The translations under genes were made by a program, and so were the position numbers. Source: Aequoribacter sp003520285 (GTDB lineage: Bacteria > Pseudomonadota > Gammaproteobacteria > Pseudomonadales > Halieaceae). From it: a DNA stretch of 47,289 nt. The stretch's first letter is position 1. Each line of letters opens with the position of its first letter. This document shows positions 26,639-33,789 of this stretch, in pieces. The stretch covers positions 1-47,289 of the forward strand of contig CAXAAR010000006.1 of the NCBI GenBank assembly GCA_963966765.1, read 5' to 3'. Under the pieces are notes generated by a model that ran no database searches, was not told the origin of the DNA, and worked only from the letters and a program-made list of their open reading frames with translations.

Positions 26639-26703
26639 CGAAACACGACGAAACATGCTCGTCGAAACACGCTCACTCTAGCACAGACCTGCCGAATATT
26701 AAA
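26639..26703 (-). promoter_or_regulatory. Promoter and repeat-bearing leader of the sulfide operon
   Basis: On the minus strand an extended -10, TGC-TAGAGT (26683-26675), has TTTAAT (26703-26698) 17 bases upstream. The predicted leader of about 47 bases contains TGTTTCG three times (plus-strand CGAAACA at 26639-26645, 26649-26655 and 26663-26669). The inner part can also form a 6-bp hairpin, CGACGA (26646-26651) with TCGTCG (26659-26664). Both could be regulator sites. Confidence 0.4.
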
Positions 26704-26735
26704 AAGTTCTAATAAAGAATCTAAGCCCAATATTC

Positions 26736-27053
26736 AAACAATTGCTCACCCCTTGATCGAGGTCAATGCCCCGAGCCTTGCCGCACAATTCACGCGAACC
26801 GCGTCTGTGATCCTGTGCGATCCGCACCATGGCTTTCTGCTCGTCATACCCAGACGAACCAACTCTTTGATGTCATGCGCGTCTTGGTGACATACCGACG
26901 CAAAAGCAGCTACATCGGCTTTGTTTATGCTAGGATAAAACCTTCGCATGACACTGGCGTGTCCGCCACACTCGAACGGTCACTCAACGCATCGTTTCGG
27001 GCAGTGCAGGCGGCATTCACGCTGTCGAAAGACTAATTTCTAGGATTTACTCA
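26736..27053. other. Stretch without a confident gene between the sulfide operon and the nitroreductase
   Basis: No recognisable protein. Two frames overlap on opposite strands: 26746-26949 minus (67 residues, begins MRRFYPSINKADVAAF) and 26815-27036 plus (73 residues, ends FRAVQAAFTLSKD). Neither has a convincing ribosome site or a family I recognise. TGC-TAGGAT at 26927-26935 on the plus strand resembles an extended -10. It could be a gene remnant, a small RNA, or plain spacer. Confidence 0.4.
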
Positions 27054-27671
27054 ATGATAAATCAACACGTGTTTGAGCTGGGCGATGATATGCCAATGCC
27101 TGTTGCTAACGACGATGTCCTGTCATTCCTCGCGTCGCGACGCTCCGCGATTGCGCACACCTTAACGGCACCCGGGCCAAACCCCGAAACCCTGACTGAA
27201 CTCCTGCGGCTCGCTGCGCGGGCGCCCGACCACCGCCGTGTTGTGCCATTTCGTTTTGTAGTCGTCGAGGGTGACGCCCAAACTAGGCTAGGGCAGGCCT
27301 GCCTGAAGGCAGCTCTGGAGCTCGACGCAGATCTCAGCGATGCTCAACGTCAGCTTGAGCTCAACCGGTTCTCACGCGCGCCTACAGTGGTTATCGTGGT
27401 GTACGCCCCAGTTCTCGAGCATAAGACACCCCAATGGGAACAATCGCTCTGCTGTGGGGCAGTGTGTCAAAATTTGCTGCTCGCGGCCAACGCAGCCGGC
27501 TTCGGCGCGCAGTGGATCACTGAAACAGTTGCTTACGAACCGAAACTACGCGACGCGTTCACCTTGGCAGAGCACGAGTCTATTGCAGGCTTTATTCACA
27601 TTGGCACCGCGGCTCAGCAGCCGAAAGAAAGACCCCGACCTGAAATCGAGGCCTTGACACATCGGCTTTAA
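27054..27671 (+). CDS. Nitroreductase family protein, YdjA-like
   Basis: A 205-residue FMN-dependent oxidoreductase of the nitroreductase fold. RRSAIAHTLTAPGPNPETL, LRLAARAPDHRRVVPFRFVV and CCGAVCQNLLLAANAAGFGAQW match the short YdjA group, which lacks part of the catalytic pocket of NfsB-type enzymes. The substrate is unknown. AGGA lies 9 bases before the ATG. It is divergent from the sulfide operon, so a shared regulatory region is possible, but there is no direct evidence of a functional link. Confidence 0.9.
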   Translation: MINQHVFELGDDMPMPVANDDVLSFLASRRSAIAHTLTAPGPNPETLTELLRLAARAPDHRRVVPFRFVVVEGDAQTRLGQACLKAALELDADLSDAQRQLELNRFSRAPTVVIVVYAPVLEHKTPQWEQSLCCGAVCQNLLLAANAAGFGAQWITETVAYEPKLRDAFTLAEHESIAGFIHIGTAAQQPKERPRPEIEALTHRL

Positions 27672-27717
27672 CGTCTCTCTGGTCATCAAATCTTGTTGAC
27701 GGTTTGCTCGCTCAATC

Positions 27718-27739
27718 AGGGCTTACCTTACAGAGCCCT
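27718..27739 (+). terminator. Stem-loop after the nitroreductase gene
   Basis: AGGGCT (27718-27723) and AGCCCT (27734-27739) form a 6-bp stem with a 10-base loop. Only two more Ts follow, so termination would be weak. Confidence 0.35.
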
Positions 27740-27813
27740 TTAACCAGCAGTTTGCAAAGCATCCTTTACGATTACCTCTATTAACCGCGAGGTCGTCTTT
27801 TACTTTATTTAAC

Positions 27814-27827
27814 ATAATATATATTAT
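27814..27827. promoter_or_regulatory. Perfect 14-bp AT palindrome upstream of the small membrane protein
   Basis: ATAATATATATTAT is an exact palindrome in an AT-rich patch (27798-27828) that also offers -10-like hexamers. It lies about 115-130 bases before the next gene and is followed at 27825-27829 by TTATA. It could be an operator or a promoter melting region. Confidence 0.4.
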
Positions 27828-27941
27828 ACGCATCTATGTATTACACGATCTGACACATGGACATCCTGCCCTCCAACGGGAATGCATTGTGCGAACGACA
27901 CCTTTGTGTGAGCATGAAGGCCTTCTTGGATGAGATGCACC

Positions 27942-28214
27942 ATGACAACATTGCTTCGTAATCTCGCTATCGCACTGATCGTTATTTTGATCACAGTGCT
28001 AGCGTGGCTGACCGACCCGGGCGAGCCAGATCCCTGCGCAACGGTGAACGATGATGTCGCCGCAACATTGCTAGCAGACACTGAGGACAGCGATGCAATG
28101 ATGACCCGTGCCCTTGGTGTGCGCGCTCAATGTGAGCCAAAGTCGCCAGCACCAGAGCCCGAATCGAGCAAGCAGCTAGATCACCCAATAGAGTCAGAAA
28201 CTCCCGATCAATAA
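27942..28214 (+). CDS. Small membrane-anchored protein of unknown function
   Basis: A 90-residue protein I do not recognise. Residues about 4-22 (LLRNLAIALIVILITVLAWL) form one hydrophobic span after a single Arg, so the rest is probably periplasmic. Two cysteines about 36 residues apart (DPCATVN and RAQCEPK) flank an acidic helix-like segment and could form a disulfide. The tail is rich in Pro, Glu and Ser. The start may instead be the ATG at 27930 (MRCTM...), which has AAGG upstream; the later ATG gives a cleaner signal anchor. A frame on the other strand (27824-28081) is judged a shadow because it lacks such organisation. Confidence 0.6.
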   Translation: MTTLLRNLAIALIVILITVLAWLTDPGEPDPCATVNDDVAATLLADTEDSDAMMTRALGVRAQCEPKSPAPEPESSKQLDHPIESETPDQ

Positions 28215-28353
28215 AATCATCCGTACATCGGTGGCTTTGGCCATCGTCTAGTCATGTGTTTGTCAGAGTAGAATCACGGACGCTCAGAGTGCCCGGAGCT
28301 CGTTAAGCCGGATAGTCGGATCACGGGAAACCGCAGAGGCAGAATGTTGGGAG

Positions 28354-28417
28354 TTCGGGTGTTCGGGTGTTGGGGTGCTCGGGTGTTCTGAAGTTCTGAA
28401 GTTCTGAAGTTCTGATT
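28354..28417. repeat. 8-bp-period tandem array with two unit types
   Basis: Eight consecutive 8-base units without any gap. The first four are TTCGGGTG, TTCGGGTG, TTGGGGTG and CTCGGGTG; the next four are TTCTGAAG three times and TTCTGATT. The preceding 8 bases (28346-28353) match the first type at 5 of 8 positions and may be a decayed ninth unit. It lies between a small-protein gene and the convergent thioesterase gene, 84 bases past the latter's stop. Confidence 0.9.
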
Positions 28418-28500
28418 AAGGCTTTTCCAAAATCAAGCGCGTAGTGTTAAGCCCCGTGGGTATATCGGGTCATTCTCGATTCATTGCCGACGAGCTGACG

Positions 28501-28914
28501 CTAGCTCGTGATTGCTGCAGTATACGTCTCAATGAACGCCTGGGGCATCCGGCTTGGCTTCCCATCACTAAGGCGTATGCAGGCAAAGTCCCATTCTCCC
28601 TCACCAACAAGGAGCCCGTTGGTCTCTGATGCAATCCGGAAATGACGCTTCATCCTGAGTCGCTTCTCGATCGAGCTCAGCCAAGTGTCGATGGTAAGGA
28701 TATCTCCTTCGTAGGTTGCTTTACGATAATCGAACACCGCTCGAGTGACGGCCATTGCATAGCCGAGCGATTGATAATCAGAAAGTGACAAGCCAAGATC
28801 TGTCGAGTGCTCCCAAGCCGCTTGTTCGCACCAGCCGATGTATACGGTATTATTTGTGTGCCCGAGCCCATCGATGGCACTCGCGTCGACTGTTCGCACA
28901 ATTCGGTAGCGCAT
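28501..28914 (-). CDS. Acyl-CoA thioesterase, 4-hydroxybenzoyl-CoA thioesterase-like hotdog fold
   Basis: A 137-residue single hotdog-domain protein. DASAIDGLGHTNNTVYIGWCE corresponds to the active-site helix of the YbgC/FcbC group (usual D-x-x-GHxNN), with the aspartate of the SAID segment and HTNN as the visible catalytic context. YEGDILTIDTWLSSIEKRLRMK covers the central strand. It hydrolyses an acyl-CoA of unknown chain type. It lies downstream of sohB on the same strand across a 110-base gap with a stem-loop, so it is probably transcribed separately. Confidence 0.87.
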   Translation of the reverse strand: MRYRIVRTVDASAIDGLGHTNNTVYIGWCEQAAWEHSTDLGLSLSDYQSLGYAMAVTRAVFDYRKATYEGDILTIDTWLSSIEKRLRMKRHFRIASETNGLLVGEGEWDFACIRLSDGKPSRMPQAFIETYTAAITS

Positions 28915-28930
28915 GGCTCAGGGACCTGCC

Positions 28931-28958
28931 TGGGCGGTATTAAGAACAACGCCGCCCA
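28931..28958 (-). other. GC-rich stem-loop in the thioesterase leader
   Basis: TGGGCGG (28931-28937) and CCGCCCA (28952-28958) form a perfect 7-bp stem with a 14-base loop, 17 bases upstream of the thioesterase ATG and 67 bases past the sohB stop. There is no T-run, so it is more likely a leader structure or weak terminator of sohB. Confidence 0.4.
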
Positions 28959-29024
28959 CAACCCACGAAGGCAGCCCACTTCGGTAATCAGTATGCGTAG
29001 TGCTTTTCATCATCTGAGACTTTT

Positions 29025-30089
29025 TCAGAACCAGCGCTCAAATTGGGTCTGCCAGACGCGCTCAAACCCCCGAGCAATGCCCTGCTCGGCTGCGAAACCT
29101 AAGCGTTGCGCCAACGTTTTCTTATGCTCGAACGTGATTTTGTAGACGTCATGGTCCGATATGAGCTGCAGAATCATCTCATCGCTGGTGGCAATTCGAT
29201 CAATGAGCCCGATATCTAAAGCCTCGGTACCATACCAAATCTCACCCGTGGCAACAGTTTCGACGTCCAAGGCGGGCCGATGCTCACTGACAAACTTCTT
29301 GAACAAGGTATGCGTTGCCTCGAGCTCAGCGACGAACTTCTGGCGCCCGTCATCGGAATTTTTACCCAGGATTGTTAACGTGCGCTTATACTTTCCTGCC
29401 GTCAAAACCTCTACATCGATATCATTCTTTTTCAGCAGTCGATGGAAATTCGGCACCTGTGCAACCACACCGATCGAGCCAATGACAGCAAACGGGGCGG
29501 CAATGATCTCGTCTGCAACACAGGCCATCATATAGCCACCGCTCGCAGCCACTTTGTCTACTGCCACGGTCAGACGCAACCCCGCGGTTTTTATTCGCGC
29601 CAATTGACTCGCTGCGTAACCATAGCTGTGAACTAAGCCACCCGGACTCTCGAGGCAAACTATGACCCGATCGCCCTGCTCACTATTGCTGATCACCGCG
29701 CTAATTTGCTGTGCGAGGGTCTGTGATTCGGAGGCCTGCATGTCGCCTTCGAAGTTCAGCACGAAGACCCTGCCACGTGTCTCGGGCTTGTCATCTTGCG
29801 CCGCTTTGGGCTGTTTTTTCGACGCCTTAGACGCTGCCTTTTTCGCTTTTTCAAGCGCTTTTCGACGCGCTTTGTAGTCGCCTTCGTTCAGAAGATGCGC
29901 GGCAAATTCGTCTGACTGATCTTCAAACTCGTCATTCAGGTTCCTAATTTTCAGGGTGCCCTCAGCGTCGCTCTGCTTTTGCCTTGCACTTACTGTCAGA
30001 ACAAACCCGATAAGCAGGCCGAGAACCACCAATACTGTGAGTGCTTTCACCAGAAATAATCCGTAATCTGCAAACCATTCCATAAACAA
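29025..30089 (-). CDS. sohB: Inner-membrane peptidase SohB
   Basis: A 354-residue S49 (signal peptide peptidase-like) protease. A membrane anchor spans about residues 12-34 (LVKALTVLVVLGLLIGFVLT). A charged, lysine-rich, probably coiled-coil segment (about 65-105) follows. The protease domain has SPGGLVHSYG, the catalytic serine in KVAASGGYMMACVADEI, and the lysine in LTAGKYKRTLT, a Ser/Lys dyad. The substrate in vivo is poorly known; the E. coli gene was found as a multicopy suppressor of htrA loss. It starts 6 bases after the nudC stop. Confidence 0.95.
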   Translation of the reverse strand: MFMEWFADYGLFLVKALTVLVVLGLLIGFVLTVSARQKQSDAEGTLKIRNLNDEFEDQSDEFAAHLLNEGDYKARRKALEKAKKAASKASKKQPKAAQDDKPETRGRVFVLNFEGDMQASESQTLAQQISAVISNSEQGDRVIVCLESPGGLVHSYGYAASQLARIKTAGLRLTVAVDKVAASGGYMMACVADEIIAAPFAVIGSIGVVAQVPNFHRLLKKNDIDVEVLTAGKYKRTLTILGKNSDDGRQKFVAELEATHTLFKKFVSEHRPALDVETVATGEIWYGTEALDIGLIDRIATSDEMILQLISDHDVYKITFEHKKTLAQRLGFAAEQGIARGFERVWQTQFERWF

Positions 30090-30095
30090 TCCTTG

Positions 30096-30902
30096 TTAAG
30101 TAAAAATACTGAGCCCTTGAGCTCGCAAATCACGGTAATGCGCTATCAGTCGACCCGCGATACTCATAGTCGGGGGTATATTCTCTGGTAAATTATTGCA
30201 GTCGAACCAACGTGCTTCGGCGATCTCTATGCCATCAACTACAATCTCGCCACCACGGTATTCGGCGAAGTAACCCAGCATCAGTTGATCGGGGAAAGGC
30301 CAAGCCTGTGAATCGTAGTAAACAATCCGACCAGTGGCCACGCCCACCTCTTCTTTTACCTCGCGAGCGATGGTCTGTTCGGCACTCTCCCCCGCCTCTA
30401 CAAAGCCGGCAAGAGTCGAGAACATGGGTCTGGGAAAACGAGCATTGCGGGCAAGCAAGACGCGGTCGTCATCGACCACTAGTGCGATGCCACAGGGCGA
30501 TACCCGAGGATACGTAGTCACCCCACAACTTTGGCACATCAATCCGGGTTCCGTTTCATGAACCGACTGAAGGCCCCCACAAGACCCACAGTAGCGATGA
30601 GTGCGACGCCAGTGCGCTAAATGTGCACCCCGCGAGACTAAGTCGCGATGATCAGGCGTAAGGTTCGGGAGCACCCGAAATAAAGAAGTGGGCGCAAAAC
30701 GCATCGTGTCAATGGCGGCATTTTCTGCAATTTGGTAGCTGACCACTCCCCTACCCTCGCAATGGCCAATATGCTGCTGCGTCGCCTGATCCAGCCAATC
30801 TGCTTCAATATCAGAGTACTCGTGCAAATAGCCCCATCGTGAGCGCATGTCGCAGAGCAAATCAGCACCCGAAAACAGTAGGATATAGCTGTGGTTCATC
30901 AC
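30096..30902 (-). CDS. nudC: NAD(+) diphosphatase / RNA deNADding enzyme NudC
   Basis: A 268-residue NUDIX enzyme that splits NADH/NAD and removes NAD caps from RNA. The zinc ribbon is complete with four cysteines in YCGSCGG and MCQSCG. The NUDIX box reads GFVEAGESAEQTIAREVKEE followed by VG. The NADH-specific SQPWPFP motif appears as SQAWPFPDQLMLGY, with Ala in place of the first Pro. Length is close to E. coli (257). It probably forms an operon with sohB. Confidence 0.95.
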   Translation of the reverse strand: MMNHSYILLFSGADLLCDMRSRWGYLHEYSDIEADWLDQATQQHIGHCEGRGVVSYQIAENAAIDTMRFAPTSLFRVLPNLTPDHRDLVSRGAHLAHWRRTHRYCGSCGGLQSVHETEPGLMCQSCGVTTYPRVSPCGIALVVDDDRVLLARNARFPRPMFSTLAGFVEAGESAEQTIAREVKEEVGVATGRIVYYDSQAWPFPDQLMLGYFAEYRGGEIVVDGIEIAEARWFDCNNLPENIPPTMSIAGRLIAHYRDLRAQGLSIFT

Positions 30903-31048
30903 TTTTCCCTATTTTTATACCAAGCCAGTTCGACCCAGTGAATGGCAACCCTGGGATTTAGACAACGAGATCTACCTCGAAATCCAACGGTGAACCTGTG
31001 CCGCCCCGATAACGCCCTTGAGCTGAGAGCGCATGTGACCCCCTCGAC

Positions 31049-31789
31049 TTAAGAGAGGCTGTGGTCCTTTCGCCACAATGCGCCATCACTGCGGGACTCT
31101 AATAAATCTAAAAACGCCTCATGCGCCTCGAGCTCTTTTGCGGTTGGTCGGATCACCGGTATCCCACCAGCAGCGCGTTGCACTGGAACCCGCTCTCCAG
31201 TAACCCAGTTAGAGTCGCTCCCCACCTCTTTGTTCTCTGATTGGAGCACCAGGGTTGCCTGCCCCCCGGTCATGGTCAGATACACATCGGCAAGTATCTC
31301 GGCATCTAGCAGTGCACCATGTAGGTCGCGACTGGAATTATCAACGCCATAGCGCTGACACAGTGCATCGAGACTATTTCTTTGCCCCGGATGTTTTTTG
31401 CGGGCCATGGTTAATGTGTCAACCACGCTGCACATTGCATCAAGTTGGATAGGCTCATGCTGCCGGTCTTCAACCAGTCTCGCCAGCTCCGAGTTCAAAA
31501 ACCCCAGATCGAATGGTGCGTTGTGAATGACCAATTCAGAGCCATCTACGAAGGCTAAAAACTCATTCGCTATCTGAGCAAATGTGGGCTTGTCACTTAA
31601 GAACTCATTGCTGATTCCGTGGACTTCAAATGCACCGACGTCAACCTCTCTTCCTGGATTGATGTACTGATGGAAGTGAACCCCAGTCAACTTGCGATTG
31701 ATCACTTCGACACAACCGATTTCAATGACCCTGTGCCCACTCGCTGCATCTAAGCCTGTTGTCTCAGTATCCAGAACAATTTGCCTCAC
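31049..31789 (-). CDS. dnaQ: DNA polymerase III epsilon subunit (proofreading exonuclease)
   Basis: A 246-residue DEDDh exonuclease. Exo I is VLDTETTGLD, Exo II is VIHNAPFDLGFLN, and Exo III is HGALLDAEILADVYL with its His/Asp pair. The C-terminal segment after about residue 190 is the linker and tail that bind the alpha subunit; it is variable. It overlaps rnhA (ATGA), in the same head-to-tail order as in Pseudomonas, whereas in E. coli the two genes are divergent. Confidence 0.97.
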   Translation of the reverse strand: MRQIVLDTETTGLDAASGHRVIEIGCVEVINRKLTGVHFHQYINPGREVDVGAFEVHGISNEFLSDKPTFAQIANEFLAFVDGSELVIHNAPFDLGFLNSELARLVEDRQHEPIQLDAMCSVVDTLTMARKKHPGQRNSLDALCQRYGVDNSSRDLHGALLDAEILADVYLTMTGGQATLVLQSENKEVGSDSNWVTGERVPVQRAAGGIPVIRPTAKELEAHEAFLDLLESRSDGALWRKDHSLS

Positions 31790-32235
31790 AACCAGCGCTC
31801 CCGAAGTTCCTGAATTCCCAGATTTGCCAGCGAGTCAGCGCGCTCATTGCCAGGGTCGCCACTGTGACCTTTCACCCAATGCCATGTGATCGTATGTTGC
31901 GCCATCACGCGATCGAGTTGCTCCCACAAATCCTGATTTTTAACGGGCTGTTTTCCCGCAGTTCGCCAACCATTGCGTTTCCAATTGTCTAGCCACTTGG
32001 TCACGCCATCACGAACGTAGACTGAGTCGGTGTAAATATCTACGGAGCAGGGATACTTCAGAGCAGTCAGCGCCTCAATCGTCGCTGTTAACTCCATGCG
32101 ATTATTGGTGGTTTGAAGCTCGCCACCAAACAGTTCACGCACGTGCTCATCTATGCTTAAGAACGCGCCCCAACCACCAATACCGGGATTACCCTTACAG
32201 GCGCCATCAGTGTAAATTACGACTCGTTTACTCAC
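31786..32235 (-). CDS. rnhA: Ribonuclease HI
   Basis: A 149-residue enzyme that removes RNA from RNA-DNA hybrids. The four carboxylates are visible: D10 region IYTDGACKGNPG, E in NNRMELTA, D in IYTDSVYVRDG, and the final Asp in NERADSLAN, with the HSGDPGNE loop. TDSVYV has Val where Gln or Lys is more usual. The basic protrusion WKRNGWRTAGKQPVKN, which aids hybrid binding, is present. Its first 8 bases overlap the end of the methyltransferase gene and its end overlaps dnaQ. Confidence 0.97.
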   Translation of the reverse strand: MSKRVVIYTDGACKGNPGIGGWGAFLSIDEHVRELFGGELQTTNNRMELTATIEALTALKYPCSVDIYTDSVYVRDGVTKWLDNWKRNGWRTAGKQPVKNQDLWEQLDRVMAQHTITWHWVKGHSGDPGNERADSLANLGIQELRERWL

Positions 32236-32977
32236 GCTCTAAACCCCTGCCGCGCGTTTGTCTGGGTGCAGACGCCGACTCTTTAAGCCCGATTACTCTT
32301 AACCTAGGCTTGTGCTTCCATAACTGAGGCCGATGCAAAGCAGACACTTGCTTGATGGCCCGCACCCAATAAAGACGTCCCGCTGGCATACGATGATCCT
32401 CTAGCCATTGTGAGCATCGCGTTAGGAATTGATGGAGGGGCTGGTAGGAAGCGCCGTTAGAGAGATGACCCAAGTAATGGGTTCCCGCGCGCTCGAACCC
32501 TAGCAGTTGAAACCAGTCATCTAAACGGCTCACACTGATTCGCGGGTGTATACGCTGGCCTGTCATTGAGGGAACAACCCGCATGAGTCCCTGGATACTC
32601 CAAGGGTTAAACCCCACCAAAAAAAGCTGCCCTTGCGGCGTGAGCACTCGCTGTATTTCGCGCAAAACCTGATGAGGGTACTGCGCCGTATCGAGGCAGT
32701 GGAGCGCAATGATAACGTCGATACTCTCGCTTTCAAACGGCAATTGCTCAGCTGCGCCAACGACCAACCCTCGGGGAGAGAACTGAAAGCAATGATTGAT
32801 TTTTGAACTTTGAGCAAAGGACTCAAACTCATAATCGGCCATTTCGCATAAGTGATAGCCAAAGCAGGTTGGGAGGGTCTCATCCAAAAGGTCTCGTATG
32901 CCCTGCGTCACCGACGTCGCAGAATCGCTCAGGTACCAGTCGCGAATTGCGGTCGCTTGTCTTGTTGCCTCGTCCAT
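32228..32977 (-). CDS. Class I SAM-dependent methyltransferase (YafS-like)
   Basis: A 249-residue protein with a methyltransferase core: the usual GxGxG loop is replaced by YHLCEMADYEFES (motif I is degenerate). AAEQLPFESESIDVIIALH is motif II/IV and LTPQGQLFLVGFNPWS is the post-motif strand. It is in the conserved neighbourhood gloB-methyltransferase-rnhA-dnaQ found in both E. coli (yafS) and Pseudomonas. Substrate unknown. The start at 32977 lies 53 bases from divergent gloB. Confidence 0.88.
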   Translation of the reverse strand: MDEATRQATAIRDWYLSDSATSVTQGIRDLLDETLPTCFGYHLCEMADYEFESFAQSSKINHCFQFSPRGLVVGAAEQLPFESESIDVIIALHCLDTAQYPHQVLREIQRVLTPQGQLFLVGFNPWSIQGLMRVVPSMTGQRIHPRISVSRLDDWFQLLGFERAGTHYLGHLSNGASYQPLHQFLTRCSQWLEDHRMPAGRLYWVRAIKQVSALHRPQLWKHKPRLRVIGLKESASAPRQTRGRGLERE

Positions 32978-33030
32978 ACTGGTCTATCCTAACCATTCAA
33001 TTCGTCTGTAGCGCGAACAAAGGGTTCCCT

Positions 33031-33789
33031 GTGTTAATCGAAGCTCTGCCCGCATTCTCCGATAATTATATCTGGTTGCTCAGCGACCAGCACGGTAACG
33101 CCGTTGTAGTCGATCCCGGCGACGCCACAGTGGTTATCGCAGCGCTCTCTGAGCGCAACCTGCAACTCTCAGGCGTACTCATTACACACCATCACTTTGA
33201 CCACACAGGCGGTGTTCAAGCGCTGCTCGAGCATGCAAGTGTACCAGTGATCGGCCCGGAAGCATCACCCTTTGAGCACATTAATCGAATCGTTACAGAG
33301 GGCGAGTGCATACCTGTTTTAGATCGCATGTTTCAGGTGATCAAAGTACCCGGGCATACCTTAGATCATATCGCCTACTACGATGCAAAGGGTGGTCATT
33401 TATTCTGTGGCGACACTTTGTTTAGCGGCGGCTGTGGACGTGTCTTTGAAGGTACGTTTGAACAAATGCAGTCTTCCCTCAGCAAACTCAGAGAGCTACC
33501 CGAAGACACTCGCGTATACGCGGCCCATGAATATACCGCAAACAATCTCAAGTTTGCGCTTGCAGTAGAACCAGATAATACCCAACTTGCCGCGCGAGTC
33601 GCCGAAGTAAGGCAGCTACGAGCGGTCAATACACCGACACTACCCACAACGCTGGGCGTCGAGAAAGCGACTAATCCGTTTTTACGATGGGACTCTCCGG
33701 CAGTGATAGCGGCCGCAAATTCAAGACGCCAAGGCGCCTCGAACGAGAGCATCTTCCAAGTAATACGGGAGTGGAAAGACTCATTTTGA
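33031..33789 (+). CDS. gloB: Hydroxyacylglutathione hydrolase (glyoxalase II)
   Basis: A 252-residue metallo-beta-lactamase-fold enzyme that hydrolyses S-D-lactoylglutathione in methylglyoxal detoxification. The binuclear metal motif is THHHFDHTGG, followed by GHTLDHIAYY, GDTLFSGGCGRVFEGT and YAAHEYTANNLKFAL. I place the start at the GTG at 33031, which has AGGG 6 bases upstream and yields a family-length protein (E. coli 251). The frame is open upstream to 32803 but would run back over the divergent methyltransferase gene. Its stop overlaps the mltD start. Confidence 0.96.
   Translation: MLIEALPAFSDNYIWLLSDQHGNAVVVDPGDATVVIAALSERNLQLSGVLITHHHFDHTGGVQALLEHASVPVIGPEASPFEHINRIVTEGECIPVLDRMFQVIKVPGHTLDHIAYYDAKGGHLFCGDTLFSGGCGRVFEGTFEQMQSSLSKLRELPEDTRVYAAHEYTANNLKFALAVEPDNTQLAARVAEVRQLRAVNTPTLPTTLGVEKATNPFLRWDSPAVIAAANSRRQGASNESIFQVIREWKDSF

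Noticed and set aside
27824..28081. 85-residue minus-strand frame overlapping the small membrane protein.
   Set aside because: No ribosome site, no hydrophobic or domain organisation; the plus-strand frame has a clear membrane anchor.
28229..28260. Hairpin CGGTGGC-ttt-GGCCATCG after the small-protein gene as a terminator.
   Set aside because: The stem pairs with a G-T and is not followed by a T-run; too weak to list as a terminator.
28354..28417. Possible CRISPR array.
   Set aside because: Units are 8 bases with no spacers and no cas genes nearby; it is a simple tandem repeat.
30903..31048. A tRNA or small RNA in the nudC-dnaQ gap, as tRNA Asp lies next to dnaQ in E. coli.
   Set aside because: No cloverleaf or TTCRA arm could be assembled from either strand.
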